DNA of 64,000 bases from Coffea arabica (taxonomy: Eukaryota > Streptophyta > Magnoliopsida > Gentianales > Rubiaceae): positions 11,364,001-11,428,000 of the forward strand of contig NC_092312.1 of the NCBI RefSeq assembly GCF_036785885.1, written 5' to 3'. The notes beneath the pieces are model-generated. The model ran no database searches. It saw nothing but the letters and a program-made list of their open reading frames with translations, and was not told where the DNA came from. A program made the position numbers and the translations under genes. Positions 24,820 to 37,404 of the stretch are shown here, in pieces; position 1 is the first letter of the stretch, and the number at the start of each line of letters is the position of its first letter.

Positions 24820-25706
24820 ACCAGTAGTCCTCTGAATATATCCATGCAATTCTCTACTATTGTCTATCCTTTTAAAGCTATTGTTCTCCCAACCATAGTA
24901 CACTTTGTGACCAAAGACATCAGCAGCCTCAATCAATCTATCCACTTCAAAAATACTTAAACTTATACTCTCAACGTAATCAAGGACACATACATCTCCA
25001 CCCTGATAATGTGGTTGAGGAGTGTAAAAAATCAACCCCCCACAGTGACAGCTTAGTGTAATCAGTGAGCTACCTTGTTCTGATAATTAAAAAAAATTGT
25101 ATATATCAAATACTGAATAAATAAACAAACCATAACTTTCATATTCTAACAGAATCGGATAAACCATATGTTCTAACCATTAAAAAAAATTAATCTTTTC
25201 AAACAATGTCGACCAAACATTAACAAGATTACATCCACAAAACAGGGGAAAATGGCCCATATGTATCATATTTAAAAAAAAAATGTCAAACTTTGTAGTT
25301 GGACCCAAACGAAGTCAATAAAAGGGACCACAAGTTTAACAGAATCATACTTTTTATTATAACTTAACCATCCAAAAGGGACCACAAGTTTATTATTCAA
25401 GCATATATGTTCTAACCATTTAAAAAATTAATCTTTTCAAACAATGTCGACCAAACATTAACAAGATTACATCCACAAAACAGGGGAAAATGGCCCATAT
25501 GTATCATATTCAAAAAAAAATGTCAAACTTTGTAGCTGGACCCAAACGAAGTCAATAAAACATCACAAACAGACCACATCTACATGCAATGCCAAAAAAG
25601 CTCAAACTTTTCATTATTAACACTTTAATTAACAAATACTGAACCTGGACAGCTTACCATAATTTGGGGGTGCACGATTTTCCAATTCTTTCTTTCGCAC
25701 CGACAT
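24778..25706 (-). pseudogene. Truncated MULE transposase 5' end, right arm
   Basis: Mirror copy of the left-arm gene: exon 1 is 25706-25658 and exon 2 starts at 25079 after an intact AG acceptor. The few substitutions include Arg to Ser before CHCGG and Gly to Asp at AAGVFG. The frame crosses the spacer and stops at 24778. The two copies converge on the centre of the palindrome. Confidence 0.75.
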
Positions 25707-26082
25707 ATTTCTCCACCTTCTTACTTAATCACAGGGCAGCAGGTCAGCTTCTTCGATCTTCTAAAGTCTTGGAGGAATGCGATTTTGTTGTTGCCGAAGT
25801 GAAAGAAAAGGGTTAGAATAGAGCAAATCAAGTTCAGCTTGGTTTCGTACAAGGGAAAGTGGAGACAGTTGGATACTCACCTGATTTTGTTTTTATTCAG
25901 ACAAAGACAAAAAAGAATACTTAATGGTCCGTTTAAAAATTGGCAAAATTACCGTTTGAGGATAACATTGGTAAAAAATTATTAATTCAGACATCAAATG
26001 TATCGAGTCCAAAAGTTGAGGGACGAAATGTGTTCTTACCCCAAAGTTTGAGGATGAAAACGGGTATTTTCCCTAAAACAAA

Positions 26083-27222
26083 CTAGTACGTTTGTTGAAA
26101 CTTTCAATCTGCTACTGGAAATTGTAACCCACGAATTACACGATCTTGAATTTTTCATGTTCTCTCAATGAATTCAGACTATATTTGTTAATTGCATTGC
26201 ATTGCTATGTGCCTTTTATTTGTTATCTACATGTACTTTATTGGCATAGTAAAGGTCTAAATTTTCTCGTAAGAGGCAATCGTTCCATAATGGATTATAG
26301 AAAAATGTGGGCTCGGATGATCCGAACAATGAATAAGTTCAGATTCGGCTAAATAAGTTTCACGTATTGTGTCTGATCTTGAGTTCCCTAATCCTCCTAT
26401 ACCTACTTATTGGAAAAAAATTTCTAACTTAACTGCAACTTCTTACTAAGAGTGCGTTTGATAAAATTGAAATTTGAAATATGAAATTTGAAGTGTGAAT
26501 TCATTAAATTATTAAATTGTTAAATATTAAATCTATTACATTTGATTGCATATCACATTCAATGATAAGTGAATAGCTTATCACTTAATTTTGGGTGCAA
26601 GTTTTGTCTGGAAAATTCAGTACCACTTAATTAATTCAGATGTTCAAATTTTTATTTTCAAACGGTCTGAATATATTAAGATCTGAATCCATCAAATTTA
26701 AGTGCTGAATGGGGTTATCAAACAGACTTAACACTCCTTACTAACACAAGGGATTAATGCATCTAAAAGACTGCACTAGGACTGACATTTGATGATTCAG
26801 CCAATATCAAATAGTATCTTCAATAGTACAAATATACCTTCTCCTTTTTTAAATTTTTTTAAAGATATCCTTTGTCTGATTAAGACTCATAAAAAGTCTT
26901 TGAAAAAAAAAGCTTGTTTAATGCATTTTAGTATCTTTCAATTTAATAACTTTCATAGAATATAATTATTTTGACTTAATTTTACTCAGTCATAAGATTA
27001 TTTAGTTACATGTTGAGTAGAAGATGTAAAATATTTTGTATTGAACATAAGCTTACTTTTCCTAAAGAAAAAATATCACCATGACTATTGATTGAATCAA
27101 ATTGTAACATACAAATTTAATAAAGTGAAAGTACCTTCCACATAAAAATTAAATAAAGAGCATGTGTGGAATAATGTCTCCAATTACAATTAAGGGCAAG
27201 GGGGATGTGTTTTTGTCTAGCT
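26083..27222. other. Intergenic, AT-rich
   Basis: No gene or well-bounded element recognised. Confidence 0.4.
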
Positions 27223-27231
27223 ACTAGTTAA

Positions 27232-28082
27232 GGGTTATTATCATTTTACCCCCTTAAACTATATCACTATTTTCAATTTACCCCTTAACATTATTTTTTA
27301 TTTACTTCACCTCCAAAAGTAATTCAACTCAACATGCTAAGAAATTTTGGACAAAAATACCCCCTTTATTCTATAGCATTATCACATTGTTATTATCACT
27401 TTATCTTTTAAAATTATAGTGATACAATCGCTTTAATTTTTAACATTATTTTTAGGGATTTTATCTCATTATTAATTTAACTAGTATGATTAAAAATTTT
27501 TAAATATATTTACCTTCATTACATATAATTAAAAATAAAAAGTTGGAATGGTTATTCTTCATTTTTTCACTTTAAGAGATCCAAAAACATAAAAATAAAA
27601 GGATTTTATCATTCTTTCTTACTTGTATTAAAAAAGAAAAAGAATTGAACTCTCTCTATCTCTCTCTCCCCCTTCCCTCCTCCTCATCTTTCTATTTTTT
27701 TAATATTAATAAGATTGTCAAGAAGAAAGAGATTAACACTTTGATTTTTTTTCTTGATACTAAAAAGTAGAAGAGCCACTCTAAATTTTTTATTATACAA
27801 ACAGAAAGGTACTTTCTTCTAAAGTTCTTTAATTTACTAAGTTGGTTTAATGGTGGAATAAATTACCTAAAAAATAACTTTAGGGGATAAATTGATAATG
27901 AAACTATGGTTTATAGGGGTAAAGTGATAATAATTTTAAGGACTAAACATGTCTTTTTACTTTAATTAACAAATTCCGTTAAGTTTGACCATTAATTTTG
28001 GGGGTAAAGTGACTAAAAGGTAACGTTAAGGGGGAAATTGATAATAACACCGAATATTAAAGGAGTAAAGTTATAATAACCC
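27232..28082. mobile_element. MULE-type non-autonomous element with long inverted ends
   Basis: It runs from GGGTTATTATCATTTTACCCCC to an inverted GGGTTATTATAACTTTACTCC end. The flanking 9-mers ACTAGTTAA (27223-27231) and AGTAGTTAA (28083-28091) match at 8 of 9 positions. There is no coding capacity. Confidence 0.65.
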
Positions 28083-28512
28083 AGTAGTTAATTGGTTAAG
28101 AAATAATTATACCACAGGGTAAGTGAAGATTTTGATTGATATTGATTCAATCCTGTAACGTCAATTTCAGTATAATCTCATCAAATATCGTGAATCCCGT
28201 TAAAGTGAGTTATTAAGGATGTTTAAGTTAGAATTCTTTTCGTATAAGCAAGTACAGGAGTATTAGGGGACTCAAAATTAGACGCAGTACATGGAACTTA
28301 TCTAGTGGAATATGAACTTATTCGGATCATCCGTATCAACATTTTTATGAATTAAGTAACATTCGTGGAGCTTGATATCTAACAGGATGCTTATGAAATA
28401 TATATAAAATTTTCCATCTAATTTTGTTAAAATTTCCACCATTTTATTTAATAATATTTTCTTTTTATCAAATAACGGATGCTTAATACTTCTAGAGATG
28501 TTTTTGAGATGG

Positions 28513-28811
28513 ATTAATTTCACTTTCCACCCTTCAACTATACCTAAATTTTTACTTTGGTTTCCAAATTTTGAAATGTAATAATTTAGTCTCTAAAGTA
28601 TAAAATTTATTTATAAAATTTAAGTAAAATCTATCCCTTAATCCCCAATGTATAAAATCTTTAACAGACTTTATAATTAAGTGTGGTAGATTTTATATAT
28701 TTTACTTATTAAATGGGATAAATTTTACACTTTAGGGACAAAAGTATCATATTTTGAAGTTAAGGGTCTAAAAGTGGATATCTTGAACGGTACAAAATAA
28801 AATTAACCCTT
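28513..28811. repeat. Foldback MITE
   Basis: The left GGATTAATTTCACTTT and the right inverse GGGTTAATTTTATTTT begin long imperfect inverted repeats. These share phrases such as TTTAGGGACAAAAG and its complement. Exact ends are uncertain. Confidence 0.5.
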
Positions 28812-29647
28812 TTAGATTGATGGCCCAAATAAATTTTAGTCGAATGGAGTTTTATTAGAGATTTGACACCTTTAATTTTCAGTAGTCGGCTTTCAGTTGG
28901 GCACAGTGGTTCCTGGTTTTGTCCCTAAATGTTCTCTGAGTTTCTACTGGTGACTTTCTCTTACTTTGTGAATAATAGATAATAATTTCTTCCAATGAAA
29001 AGTTAAAAATAAAATTATGATTAAATTTTTTAAACTGAAAAAGGTTAGAAAACCTTTTCAATCATTTGCCAGGCAAGGATCAAGATCTCCATGAAAATCT
29101 CATCCCTAGGAAGAAACTTTAAAAAGAATGAAAAAGACATCCTGCGGGAATCTCGTAATTCAGTTTCTAAATACGAAGCAAATGGATTGAGGAGTTTCTT
29201 TCTCAAATTCAAAATTCTTAAGTAACTCTACGAAAAGGGAATCAAGATGAAGGAGGTGGAGGATGTGTAGTGCGTAATATTAATTGTTTCCACATGATGA
29301 TTAAAAATTTTATGGAGAAAAGTAATTAATTTTCTTCTTTTTTAACTGAAAATTAACTGACATTTTCTTAAATGACTAAGCGATAAGCATGATACAGAGC
29401 CAAGGCCCTACCAATTACATCAAACTGACAGAATCAAACTATTAGCTAGGAAACCCGAAAATACATCAGAAACTACATAAATTTGTCAAATGCGTTTTAT
29501 TTGGGGGAAGATAAATAGATAATCCATGGGGTCTAATCAAGCTATATGCGTTTTTCTCCGTCAAATGCATACAGGTGGCAAGTATAAAACTTCAACAACC
29601 CGCATTGTTTTTCAATCGCATGCATTTTGGCTCAAGACTGTCCCCTT

Positions 29648-30509
29648 CTACACTTCCACTACCTCGTCCAAGTTCTCTTTGACTGCAGCACAAACTTTTG
29701 CTAGGAAATCGGACCAATTCCTGCACACATATGAGAAGTCAAGCCACCATTACATCAGCGTATAGGTGATTTTTCTCTGTTTTGTTTTCCTTCTGCATTC
29801 CAAGCAAATTCAGATCGAGGGTTTTGAGAAGAAATTTATCAACACGTACATCTATTCAAGAATCCAGTCATGTACAAGACATAACATAATTGACAATTAA
29901 TGGATCAAATTCTGTATGTACTTACCCCGTAGATGTATCAAACGTTATTGCAATCCTTTCTTTTGCCTCATGGAGGGCTCGATTAAACCTTTCCAGATCT
30001 TCTGTGGAGCAGCTTCTCCAAGCCTTAATCTTAAGCTCATTAGGTTTTACGTCACAATAGATCGGGATAACCTTCTTGCTTGAGTCTATCATGAGGGACA
30101 ATTCATGACAGCAGAAGTAGGATTCACAAAAATGGGGTGAAAACACGGGAATTCCAACCTTAGATTTGAGCACTGCCATGTCCAAGTTCTTCTTCAATTC
30201 ATCTCCAGGTTTCAAGTTCTTGCAGTCCAAGAATGGCTGGAGCCCGAGACATTTGAGGTAATCATAGATCAACAATGCAACGTTTCTTTTTGTGTCGATC
30301 CCTCGGTGGCTGATGAATGCATCGAACCCTTGTTGCCTAGTTTTTTCGATTTGGTTTTGGCACTGAAAAATTTGATAGCATGTGTTCTTGCGCGATGATA
30401 AACGATGCATGGCATCAAAATATTCAAGAGGAGCTTTGTTTGCCCTATTTTGGCGTGTTTTAGGAGTTAAGATTTTAGGAGAAGGGCATCCTACGTAGGA
30501 ATAACGCAT
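29648..30509 (-). CDS. TIR-only protein (putative NADase), copy 1
   Basis: Two exons (30509-29926 and 29720-29648, GT-AG, phase 2) encode 218 residues. A TIR domain fills residues about 60-210: GFDAFISHRGIDTKRN at the first strand, FLDCKNLKPGD in the BB loop, and CCHELSLM with the expected catalytic Glu at 136. The C-terminus, TFDTSTG then NWSDFL across the intron, matches the conserved plant TIR-only group that includes Brachypodium BdTIR. Those proteins cleave NAD+ to cyclic-ADPR isomers in immune signalling. There is no NB-ARC or LRR. The N-terminal 60 residues show no recognisable domain. A paralogue lies at 59883-60832. Confidence 0.88.
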
Positions 30510-30639
30510 CTATCTTGACCAGAGTTGATGATCGAGTAAAATAAATAAATCGAGTTTGATGCCTCCAAAGTTTGATTTTTTTTTTTTCTAACGAGACTTT
30601 GAACTTTTGATCCTTGGAACAAGTTTCAAAAAGAGGAGC

Positions 30640-30735
30640 AAAATTTGAGTTTCAAATTCAAATTCGAATTATATATCATACATTTAATGATGAAAGTATA
30701 TACCCTGTCAATATATAAAAGATTAATTCATTAAA
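30640..30735. repeat. ACACTGTCA-type MITE fragment
   Basis: TTTCAAATTCAAATTC, then ATATATCATACATTTAATG, then CCCTGTCAATATATAAAAGATTAA resemble one half of the element at 61862-62020. It lies about 130 bp upstream of the TIR copy 1 start. Confidence 0.5.
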
Positions 30736-31763
30736 AAAAAGCCACATAATTATGACACAATCAACATCTACAGGGTTTACATAAAATGGTAATTTTTTTC
30801 TCCTATACGTCAATAAAAAGTAACTGAATATAATATTTTTGTCACAAAAATGTGCAAGAAATTTGCAATGAGTTGCCAACTAGTCCAAAAACATTACAAG
30901 TGATTGCAATGTGACGGCTCCTGCCCCCTCTCCCGGATCAAAACCCCTCACATCTATGACACCGAGCATCATAAATTTTCTGCGGCGCGTGAAATAAATT
31001 TCCATGAGCAAACTTCGGTCGCATCCAACCGAGCAATGGCTGACCATTGAGTCATAGGTGACGCTAACCACAACAATTCTCAAAATTCCTAATGCTGTAC
31101 ACATCGTATTCCCACATTCAGAATCTTTAACTTCTCTTCCAACAGTTTTAAACATGAATTTTTTTTTTAAAAAAAAAAGAAAAAGAAAGGAAAAGAACTT
31201 GATTCCCCTCACTCAACTTTCCAGTACCATTTATAACTTTGGTCAAATGCTGTGCTAGACAAAAATATGCATACCCAAACCACGTACTACCTAGCATCAT
31301 CCAGTTAGATATGGCGGAAAGTTAATTTTAATTGAGAGTAAAACTCAAAGATAAGGAAGGAGCTCTTGAAAGCATAAGGATTCAAGCTTATTGACATGAT
31401 TTAGTGGACAACCTTTGTGTAAGATAACTGTAAATTTAAAATTATATAGTTTTTCTTTTTTGTTTTATTTTGTAGTGTAAGCAAGTGGTGATCTAATTTG
31501 TTTGTTTGCTCCTTTAACTATGTATTACTGATATAGGATTTTATATAGTGATCTTACATTCTAGATTTTCATTAAACTAGTAATGCAACCCAAAGAACCT
31601 AATCATATTTCAAGAAAGGACAAGGGTCAGGAAAATTCTGAACTTTTTTCCCAGCATTAACCGGAGCGATCGATGGGAAGGAGCAAGCATATTATGACAA
31701 GGGAAACCGAAACTATGAGAATGAACCCTTTATTTTCTGGAGGATGCAAGACATGAACTCGTA
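30736..31763. other. Intergenic, no assignable gene
   Basis: A GC-richer patch at about 30890-31140 carries a minus-strand open frame with no recognisable family. The rest is AT-rich. Confidence 0.35.
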
Positions 31764-33374
31764 ACCACAATTATACCTGACAATTGGACGGGTTTGGCGA
31801 GTTTTGGGAGGGTTAATATTGGGTTTTCATTTAAATGGGTTATACCCAACCCACCTAACTTTAGATTGACTTAATTTTGGGTTGGGTCATATTGGGTCAT
31901 CTCAAACCATGACCCAAATATGACACAATATATTAATTAATAGATTTTGATACATAAACTCTCTCAAATATATTTTCACATACAAAAAAAAAAAAAAATT
32001 CACACGCATAAACACATTTTTACATAGATAGACATATTTTCACACACTAAAACACTCACAGATACAAACACACACTCACTTTTTAAGCTATTTTGATTAC
32101 TTTATTTTTGCACATATAAACACACTAAAATACACATGTATCATGTATGATATGGGAGGAGATGGGGGATTTTGGCGTGGGTTAGTGGTGTCAGAAATGG
32201 ATTTAACGTAGTGTGTATTTTGAAGTAAAATGAAGAAGGAATCATGTTATGAAAGCAAGGCTAGTTGCCTTGATCAATTAAGATCTCTTTAATGTCCAAT
32301 TCTGCGCTGGTCTACCAGAATTGAGAATGGGAATGGCGTGTTGCAAAGAAATTAATTGATCAAGTTAGATCATAAGGTTGTGGTCCCATGAGTTCTCTCT
32401 ATGGGTTCTCTCTTGCGTCTTGCAAGTCTTAGTCTTTCCTAGGTCTTCGAGCCCTCGAAACCTAGTGAAAGTTTAGTCTCTGCCTTCCGCCTCCTTGTCT
32501 CAACCCCAGACCCCTAGGTTGCCGCCATTCTTCTTCTTGTCGCCTTGGGTCTCTGCTTCTACTTCTTTTCAGCTTTCTTAATTCTTTACTAATTTTTTCT
32601 TTGTTCTTGCAGTGTTGTCTTGTAGTTAGTGTGTGGTTTATCTCTGCTCCCCCTTGGCTCGGTTCGCTGACGTCTTTCATAAACTCCACGACGGCTGAAG
32701 ACCTGGAAAAATTGTGCACCTCTTTGTCTATTCGGGAAAGTGAATCCAACCGGGTTATCCTCCCTCTCTTATCACAATCTGCCATGAAACTTAACAGCTC
32801 CCTATGCCTTCTTAGTAAGATTATCTCTATGAGACCTGTTAACATGGAAGCCTTGGCTACTACAGTAAAAGGTGTTTGAAGGCCCCCGCATGGTATGTCC
32901 CATACCATAATTGGTGATAATATTGCCCTTTTTTGCTTCTTTCGCCAGGCCGACAAAGCCCGAGTGTTACTCGGCTCACCATGGACGTTTGACCAGAAAT
33001 TGCTCGTCCTTTCTGAATATCAAGGAGACGTCCCTCCTGCGAAAATTCCCTTCTCCCATTATTGCTTCTAGGTTCGAGTTTTTAATGTCCCACTGGATCC
33101 GATGTCCACTGAATCTGCAAAAGTAATTGGTGAATGCCTGGGCACCTTCGTTGATGTTGATACAGATGCCGACGGCTTGCCATGGGGTAAATATATGCGC
33201 ATCCGTGTCTCTCTAGATATTATTGAACCGCTGAAACGAATGTTGCTGATCTCACATGGAGGGGAGGAGCTTAGGTTGCCGCTGCAATATGAAAGGCTCC
33301 GAAACATCTGTTTCTATTGTGGTCCCTTTGGCCATGGTGATCGAGAGTGCGAGTACCGCCTTTCAGACCCGACT

Positions 33375-34103
33375 TGATAAGCAACCCTAGGAGAAAACCC
33401 TCCTAGATCCTCCCAACCTTGTAATTATCAGAGTTGGATCTTTTCTCCCAATAGAAATTGAACTCGATTGTTCTCATGAACTCAAGACTTCTGACACACA
33501 AAGGTAATCAGCAACCTTAAGCAAATAATGATGGATGAAGAGACACCACGATTAGGGAACAAGCTAATCGATAAAGTCAGATTTGAATCATAAGCAATGA
33601 ACTCAAGAATTCAAGAGTAAGTTCGATTAAGAACTTGAAGGAAAATTCCTCACGATTTCTGGTTGTAATAATCTCCTTTCACTCATATAATAGGTGCCTT
33701 TTATAGGCTAAAACTAGGGCAAATCCGGCCCACATAAACCTGGAATAGGAATTCAGTCCGCATAAAGAGCCAACTCTTTAAGACTTCCCGATAAGGCCCA
33801 ATAAGTAATAAAAATACTCAACGACTAACAACTACTAAACTAGGCAGTTTTAAAACAACTACCAACTAAGCTAATAAGTATGAGATCATTCTTTCACTTC
33901 AAATGTACAAGTGAACAAGGTAACTTCATGGTCCATCAAATTTTCAAACTTAGCTTGCTCCTTGCTTATATGGTGAATGATCAAGGCTCGTAAAGCTTCC
34001 TTCACCTTTTTGAATCTTGATCTTGTCATCGGACCACCAATGTTGATCAAAGGATCCTTGACCCAAGGCTGAAGTTATTTATTGCACGCCCGTATCCGCA
34101 TCA
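33375..34103 (-). repeat. LTR (3' LTR of the minus-strand element)
   Basis: 729 bp starting TGATAAGCAACCC and ending CGCATCA on the plus strand. Its partner at 37603-38331 is the same length. On the minus strand a purine run, GAGGAAAGAGGGAA, directly precedes it (the polypurine tract). Confidence 0.92.
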
Positions 34104-35346
34104 TTCCCTCTTTCCTCGAAAAGACTCGTTCTCGAATCTTCAAAGTCTCCTCTTGAAAGTGATTTGTCCACAAATCGATGGTGCACTTAAAGGACAGCAA
34201 TGTTGGAAATAGATGAATGACTACGAGCCATGTTGCATGTCGTTTGGTCAGCTTCGGGAAGCTCTCAAACAAAGACATGCGCCAAGGTAGGAAAGAGCTT
34301 GTGTAAGGCGTGTGAAAATCCCAAGTGGCAATCCAAAACTCTCTAATTAGCCTTTGGTCATGAATCTTCACATTGATACCTTGATTGTGCAAAGGTGTAA
34401 AATCTAGCACTAGTTGACATTGATTTGAATCATCTTGCATGGATAAATTGGGAGCAACTTGTTGCATGGATGAGCCACTAAACAACTTGTGGAGGACAGC
34501 TTTGGGATCTTGCGTGACACATAATTTCTCATCTTCCAACATATAAGGTAGCAAACAATTGAAGTCCACTTCATGAGGGTTACTCGAACTAGCACAAGTT
34601 GAAGTTGACAATTTGAGCACTTAGCCACCAGCTTTTGGCTGTGTGAATAAGCATGAAAGATCACCACCTTTAGTTGGAATAAACACGAAATCAGGTTGTA
34701 AGTCTTTAATCAAAACTGGAAAATTTTGGACAGCTTTACAACCTACAAAAACAAAATAACCTTCAACTGGAAACAAATTAGAAATTGGGTAAAGAAGTAA
34801 TGGTTCATCATCAATTAAATGGTAAGAAGGTATAGAACAAATTTTAAGTGTGAATAGTCCTTTTGCCACTTCATTATTCCTTCCACCAATTGATTCAACT
34901 TGAGAAGGCATTGCTAGTCTTTTACACTTTCCTTCAAAATCTGCATAAGAAATACAAGTGTTAGGATAGAAATTATACTCAAAAAAAGGTAAAGATGATG
35001 AATGAACCATACGTAGTAAATGAGAGTCAAAGTTTGAAATTCTCCCTTCATGGTTGGTTTGAATTGATTCCCCTTTGGTATGGAAAGATTTGAATTGAAA
35101 TTGTTCCATGAGGTGATCCCAAATAGATTTAATTTCTAAAATACAAACTCCATGAAAACTAGTGAATTGTACAAATGACGTTGAAATGGAGCATGGTATG
35201 ATTAATTTCACTTGACTTTGCTTAATCTGTACAAATGAAGAAACACTAAATAAAGCAAAGGTAAGTTCATTAGAAAAACAATAAGCCCTCACATTTTTGC
35301 TCAAAATTAGCTCACTTTCTCTTTTTTCTTCCTTTTTACCACTCAT
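34075..35346 (-). CDS. Unidentified ORF downstream of gag in the LTR element
   Basis: One reading frame from ATG 35346 (MSGKKEEKRESE) continues to a stop at 34075-34077 inside the LTR, broken once by TAA at 34621-34623. In all it holds about 420 codons. Its open frame overlaps the end of gag in the -1 frame, so a frameshift could have joined them. No protease, RT, RNase H or integrase motif is visible. Near the end it reads REFWIATWDFHTPY and LWTNHFQEETL. I do not recognise it; it replaces the usual pol. Confidence 0.6.
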
Positions 35347-35372
35347 CTCATCAGATTTTTCTATCTCTTTAT

Positions 35373-36290
35373 CTAGCTTAACGCTCTCGATTGTTTCTCA
35401 TTATCAACCTCCTCAACAAATGGTTCAATAGGATGAGATACTCCTTTGTTGGGAATAGGGTCTGCTACCCCCTTCTTAGAAAACTCACTTTGATAGCATC
35501 CATTTGACTCCATTTGTTTTTGGTGTAGAAGACGTTGATATGTCTCCCAAAATGACTCCGCATGAGGTGGTTCAACTCTAGATTTAGTCCTAGAAAATAT
35601 TAAATGAACCTTCTTGTCATCTCTTGTATAAACCGGCTTTAAAGAGGTAGATTGCATGGAACCCCTTCCCTTGAGAGATTCGTTCTCTCGATGGAGTCGA
35701 TTGTACAAGTCCGTAGTATAATGGGAGGGTACAAATCGTTTTCTCATCACTTGCTTCATTTCAGTCCAAGTGTCAATCGATTGTTCCCTATTTCTCCTCC
35801 TTGTGGCACATACTTGCTCCCACCAAATAGATGCATAATCTTGAAATTCAATAGCTGCAAATTTCACAATTTTCTCTTCAGAGTAGTTGTGGATTTTAAA
35901 CACTTGCTCAACTCGTCTAACCCAATCCAAGTAAGATTCAGGATCATTTTTCCTATGAAAGGTAGGCATATTGGTCTTGATGGAACCAAGATTGTCATCG
36001 GTTCTCCTAGGTCGATCTTGACCTTCTCTCGCTTCCCTCTGGCTTTTCCTTGATCGAAAGGAGACGTTAGAATAATACCCCTCATCATCCTCATCATGAT
36101 CAGCACTCTGAACACTCGAAACCCTATTGTGTGTATCTCCGGTACCTCGCATCGCAATGGCAGCCAACCGGTCGGATAATTGTGTCATCACCAATTCATG
36201 TCTCTCCGTTTGTTTTTGAAGAGTTTGGAGCACCAGTTTGAGTGACACGTCGGTCTCAGACGGTTCGGGCATCTTCCCCTCTTGAGACAT
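35373..36290 (-). CDS. Retrotransposon gag protein
   Basis: ATG at 36290 gives about 305 residues. After an N-terminal helical region (TLQKQTERHELVMTQLSDRL) and an acidic/Arg linker comes the retrotransposon-gag core, with NDPESYLDWVRRVEQVF, KFAAIEFQDYASIWWEQ and MKQVMRKRFVP. This is the typical Ty3-type capsid fold. No CCHC zinc knuckle is seen after it. It ends at TAG 35373-35375. Confidence 0.88.
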   Translation of the reverse strand: MSQEGKMPEPSETDVSLKLVLQTLQKQTERHELVMTQLSDRLAAIAMRGTGDTHNRVSSVQSADHDEDDEGYYSNVSFRSRKSQREAREGQDRPRRTDDNLGSIKTNMPTFHRKNDPESYLDWVRRVEQVFKIHNYSEEKIVKFAAIEFQDYASIWWEQVCATRRRNREQSIDTWTEMKQVMRKRFVPSHYTTDLYNRLHRENESLKGRGSMQSTSLKPVYTRDDKKVHLIFSRTKSRVEPPHAESFWETYQRLLHQKQMESNGCYQSEFSKKGVADPIPNKGVSHPIEPFVEEVDNEKQSRALS

Positions 36291-36769
36291 ATTGTCCAAC
36301 CTGCAAAATAAGTGTATCCTAATCTACCTTGCAAGCACTCGTGTATCACTCAAGGAATCACACTCACTCTCAATTTTCCTTCTTGAAGTTCTTAAAACAA
36401 CTCAAACTCTAAAAAATTTCAGAATTAATGACTCTATAAGTAAGTAACAAGACACAAAGCAGAATTTTGTAATCCTAGAAAAAAAAACTCTACCCAAAGC
36501 TGGAATTTTTTTTTGAGCTGCTATTTTGCTGAGTTTTTGGTCAGTATTTTGGAGGGTAAGTGGTGCTTTTGGGGTGTTCAAATAATGTACGAATCAGTCC
36601 TCAAATTTCAGAAAAATCGGCTCGCAAAGACTAGCTCAACCGATTTTAGAAACTCAAGAATTTAAAGGCGGTTTGGCTAAGGTGTTTGTGGTGGTTTAGG
36701 TTTGGTTTCGGAAACTGATTTAGGGGTGTTTGGAGTCTGGTTAGGTCATTTGTGGTCGTTGGAATTCAA

Positions 36770-36905
36770 TTAAAATTGGAGACTCAAGAATTGGAAACCA
36801 ATCAAGATTTGGAGACTCAAACTTTGGGAAACCAATCAAGATTTCGAGACTAATCAAGAATTGGAAATCAATCAAGAATTGAAAACTCAAGATTTGGGAA
36901 ACTTG
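36770..36905. repeat. Degenerate tandem repeat in the LTR-element leader
   Basis: Units of the form GGAGACTCAAGAATTGGAAACCAATCAAGATT recur about four times with drift. They lie between the primer site and gag. Confidence 0.6.
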
Positions 36906-37404
36906 ATTTTCTTTGTGTGAGAGCCGATTCCTTCTCTTCTTCCTTTTTTTTCTCCTTTTTTTTGTTTCGGCTCTTCAAGGAACACAAATTTAGGTCACAC
37001 CAACAAGTTCAAGAAAAATGGATGAAAGGTTATGCAAATTTCAAGAAGACCTTAGTTCTTGATTTATTGTTCAAGAACTTTCAAAACAAGACTTGGTGGT
37101 TCAAGAACTTCAAGAATTTTGTTTAAGGAGTTCAAGAACTTCCCCATATTATGTTGTGGTGTCTAGGATTTGCAAGAATAATAACCAATACTCAAGAAAT
37201 AGGTAAAACAGAATTTCAACAATACTCAAAAAAAAATTTCAGCAATACTCTAGCAACTTGGACACAAACAATATAAGATACGTGACTCTTTTTTTTTTTT
37301 TTTTAAACCCTAACAACTCAAACACAAGTATAACAGACTCAAGAAAGAAATTTGGACAGAAAAACACAAAAAGACAACACCCAAACAGATTTTTTTTTAC
37401 TTGA

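Larger units (their letters stand above)
23493..26073. mobile_element. Palindromic Mutator-like element (inverted-duplicated 5' MULE)
   Basis: Two arms, 23493-24769 and 24795-26073, are near-perfect inverse complements joined by a 25-bp spacer (24770-24794). The ends start GGGAAAATNCCCGTTTTCATCC. A perfect 9-bp duplication, TAAAACAAA, flanks the whole (23484-23492 and 26074-26082), which is the hallmark of Mutator-superfamily insertion. Each arm holds the promoter-side sequence, first exon, intron and start of exon 2 of a plant MULE transposase gene. Transcription from either end would give a long hairpin RNA. The structure resembles Mu killer of maize, but here target duplications flank the complete palindrome. 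Confidence 0.9.

Noticed and set aside
23860..25706. The palindrome as an assembly artefact
   Set aside because: The arms differ at about 18 positions and a target duplication brackets the pair. An artefactual inverted copy would be identical and lack target repeats.
31058..31258. Open frames on both strands around 30880-31260
   Set aside because: They lie in a GC-richer patch but have no recognisable domain, splice structure or promoter. I could not support a gene.
37290..37325. AAACCCTAAC near a T-run, looking like a plant telomere repeat
   Set aside because: Only one unit of the motif is present; not an interstitial telomere array.
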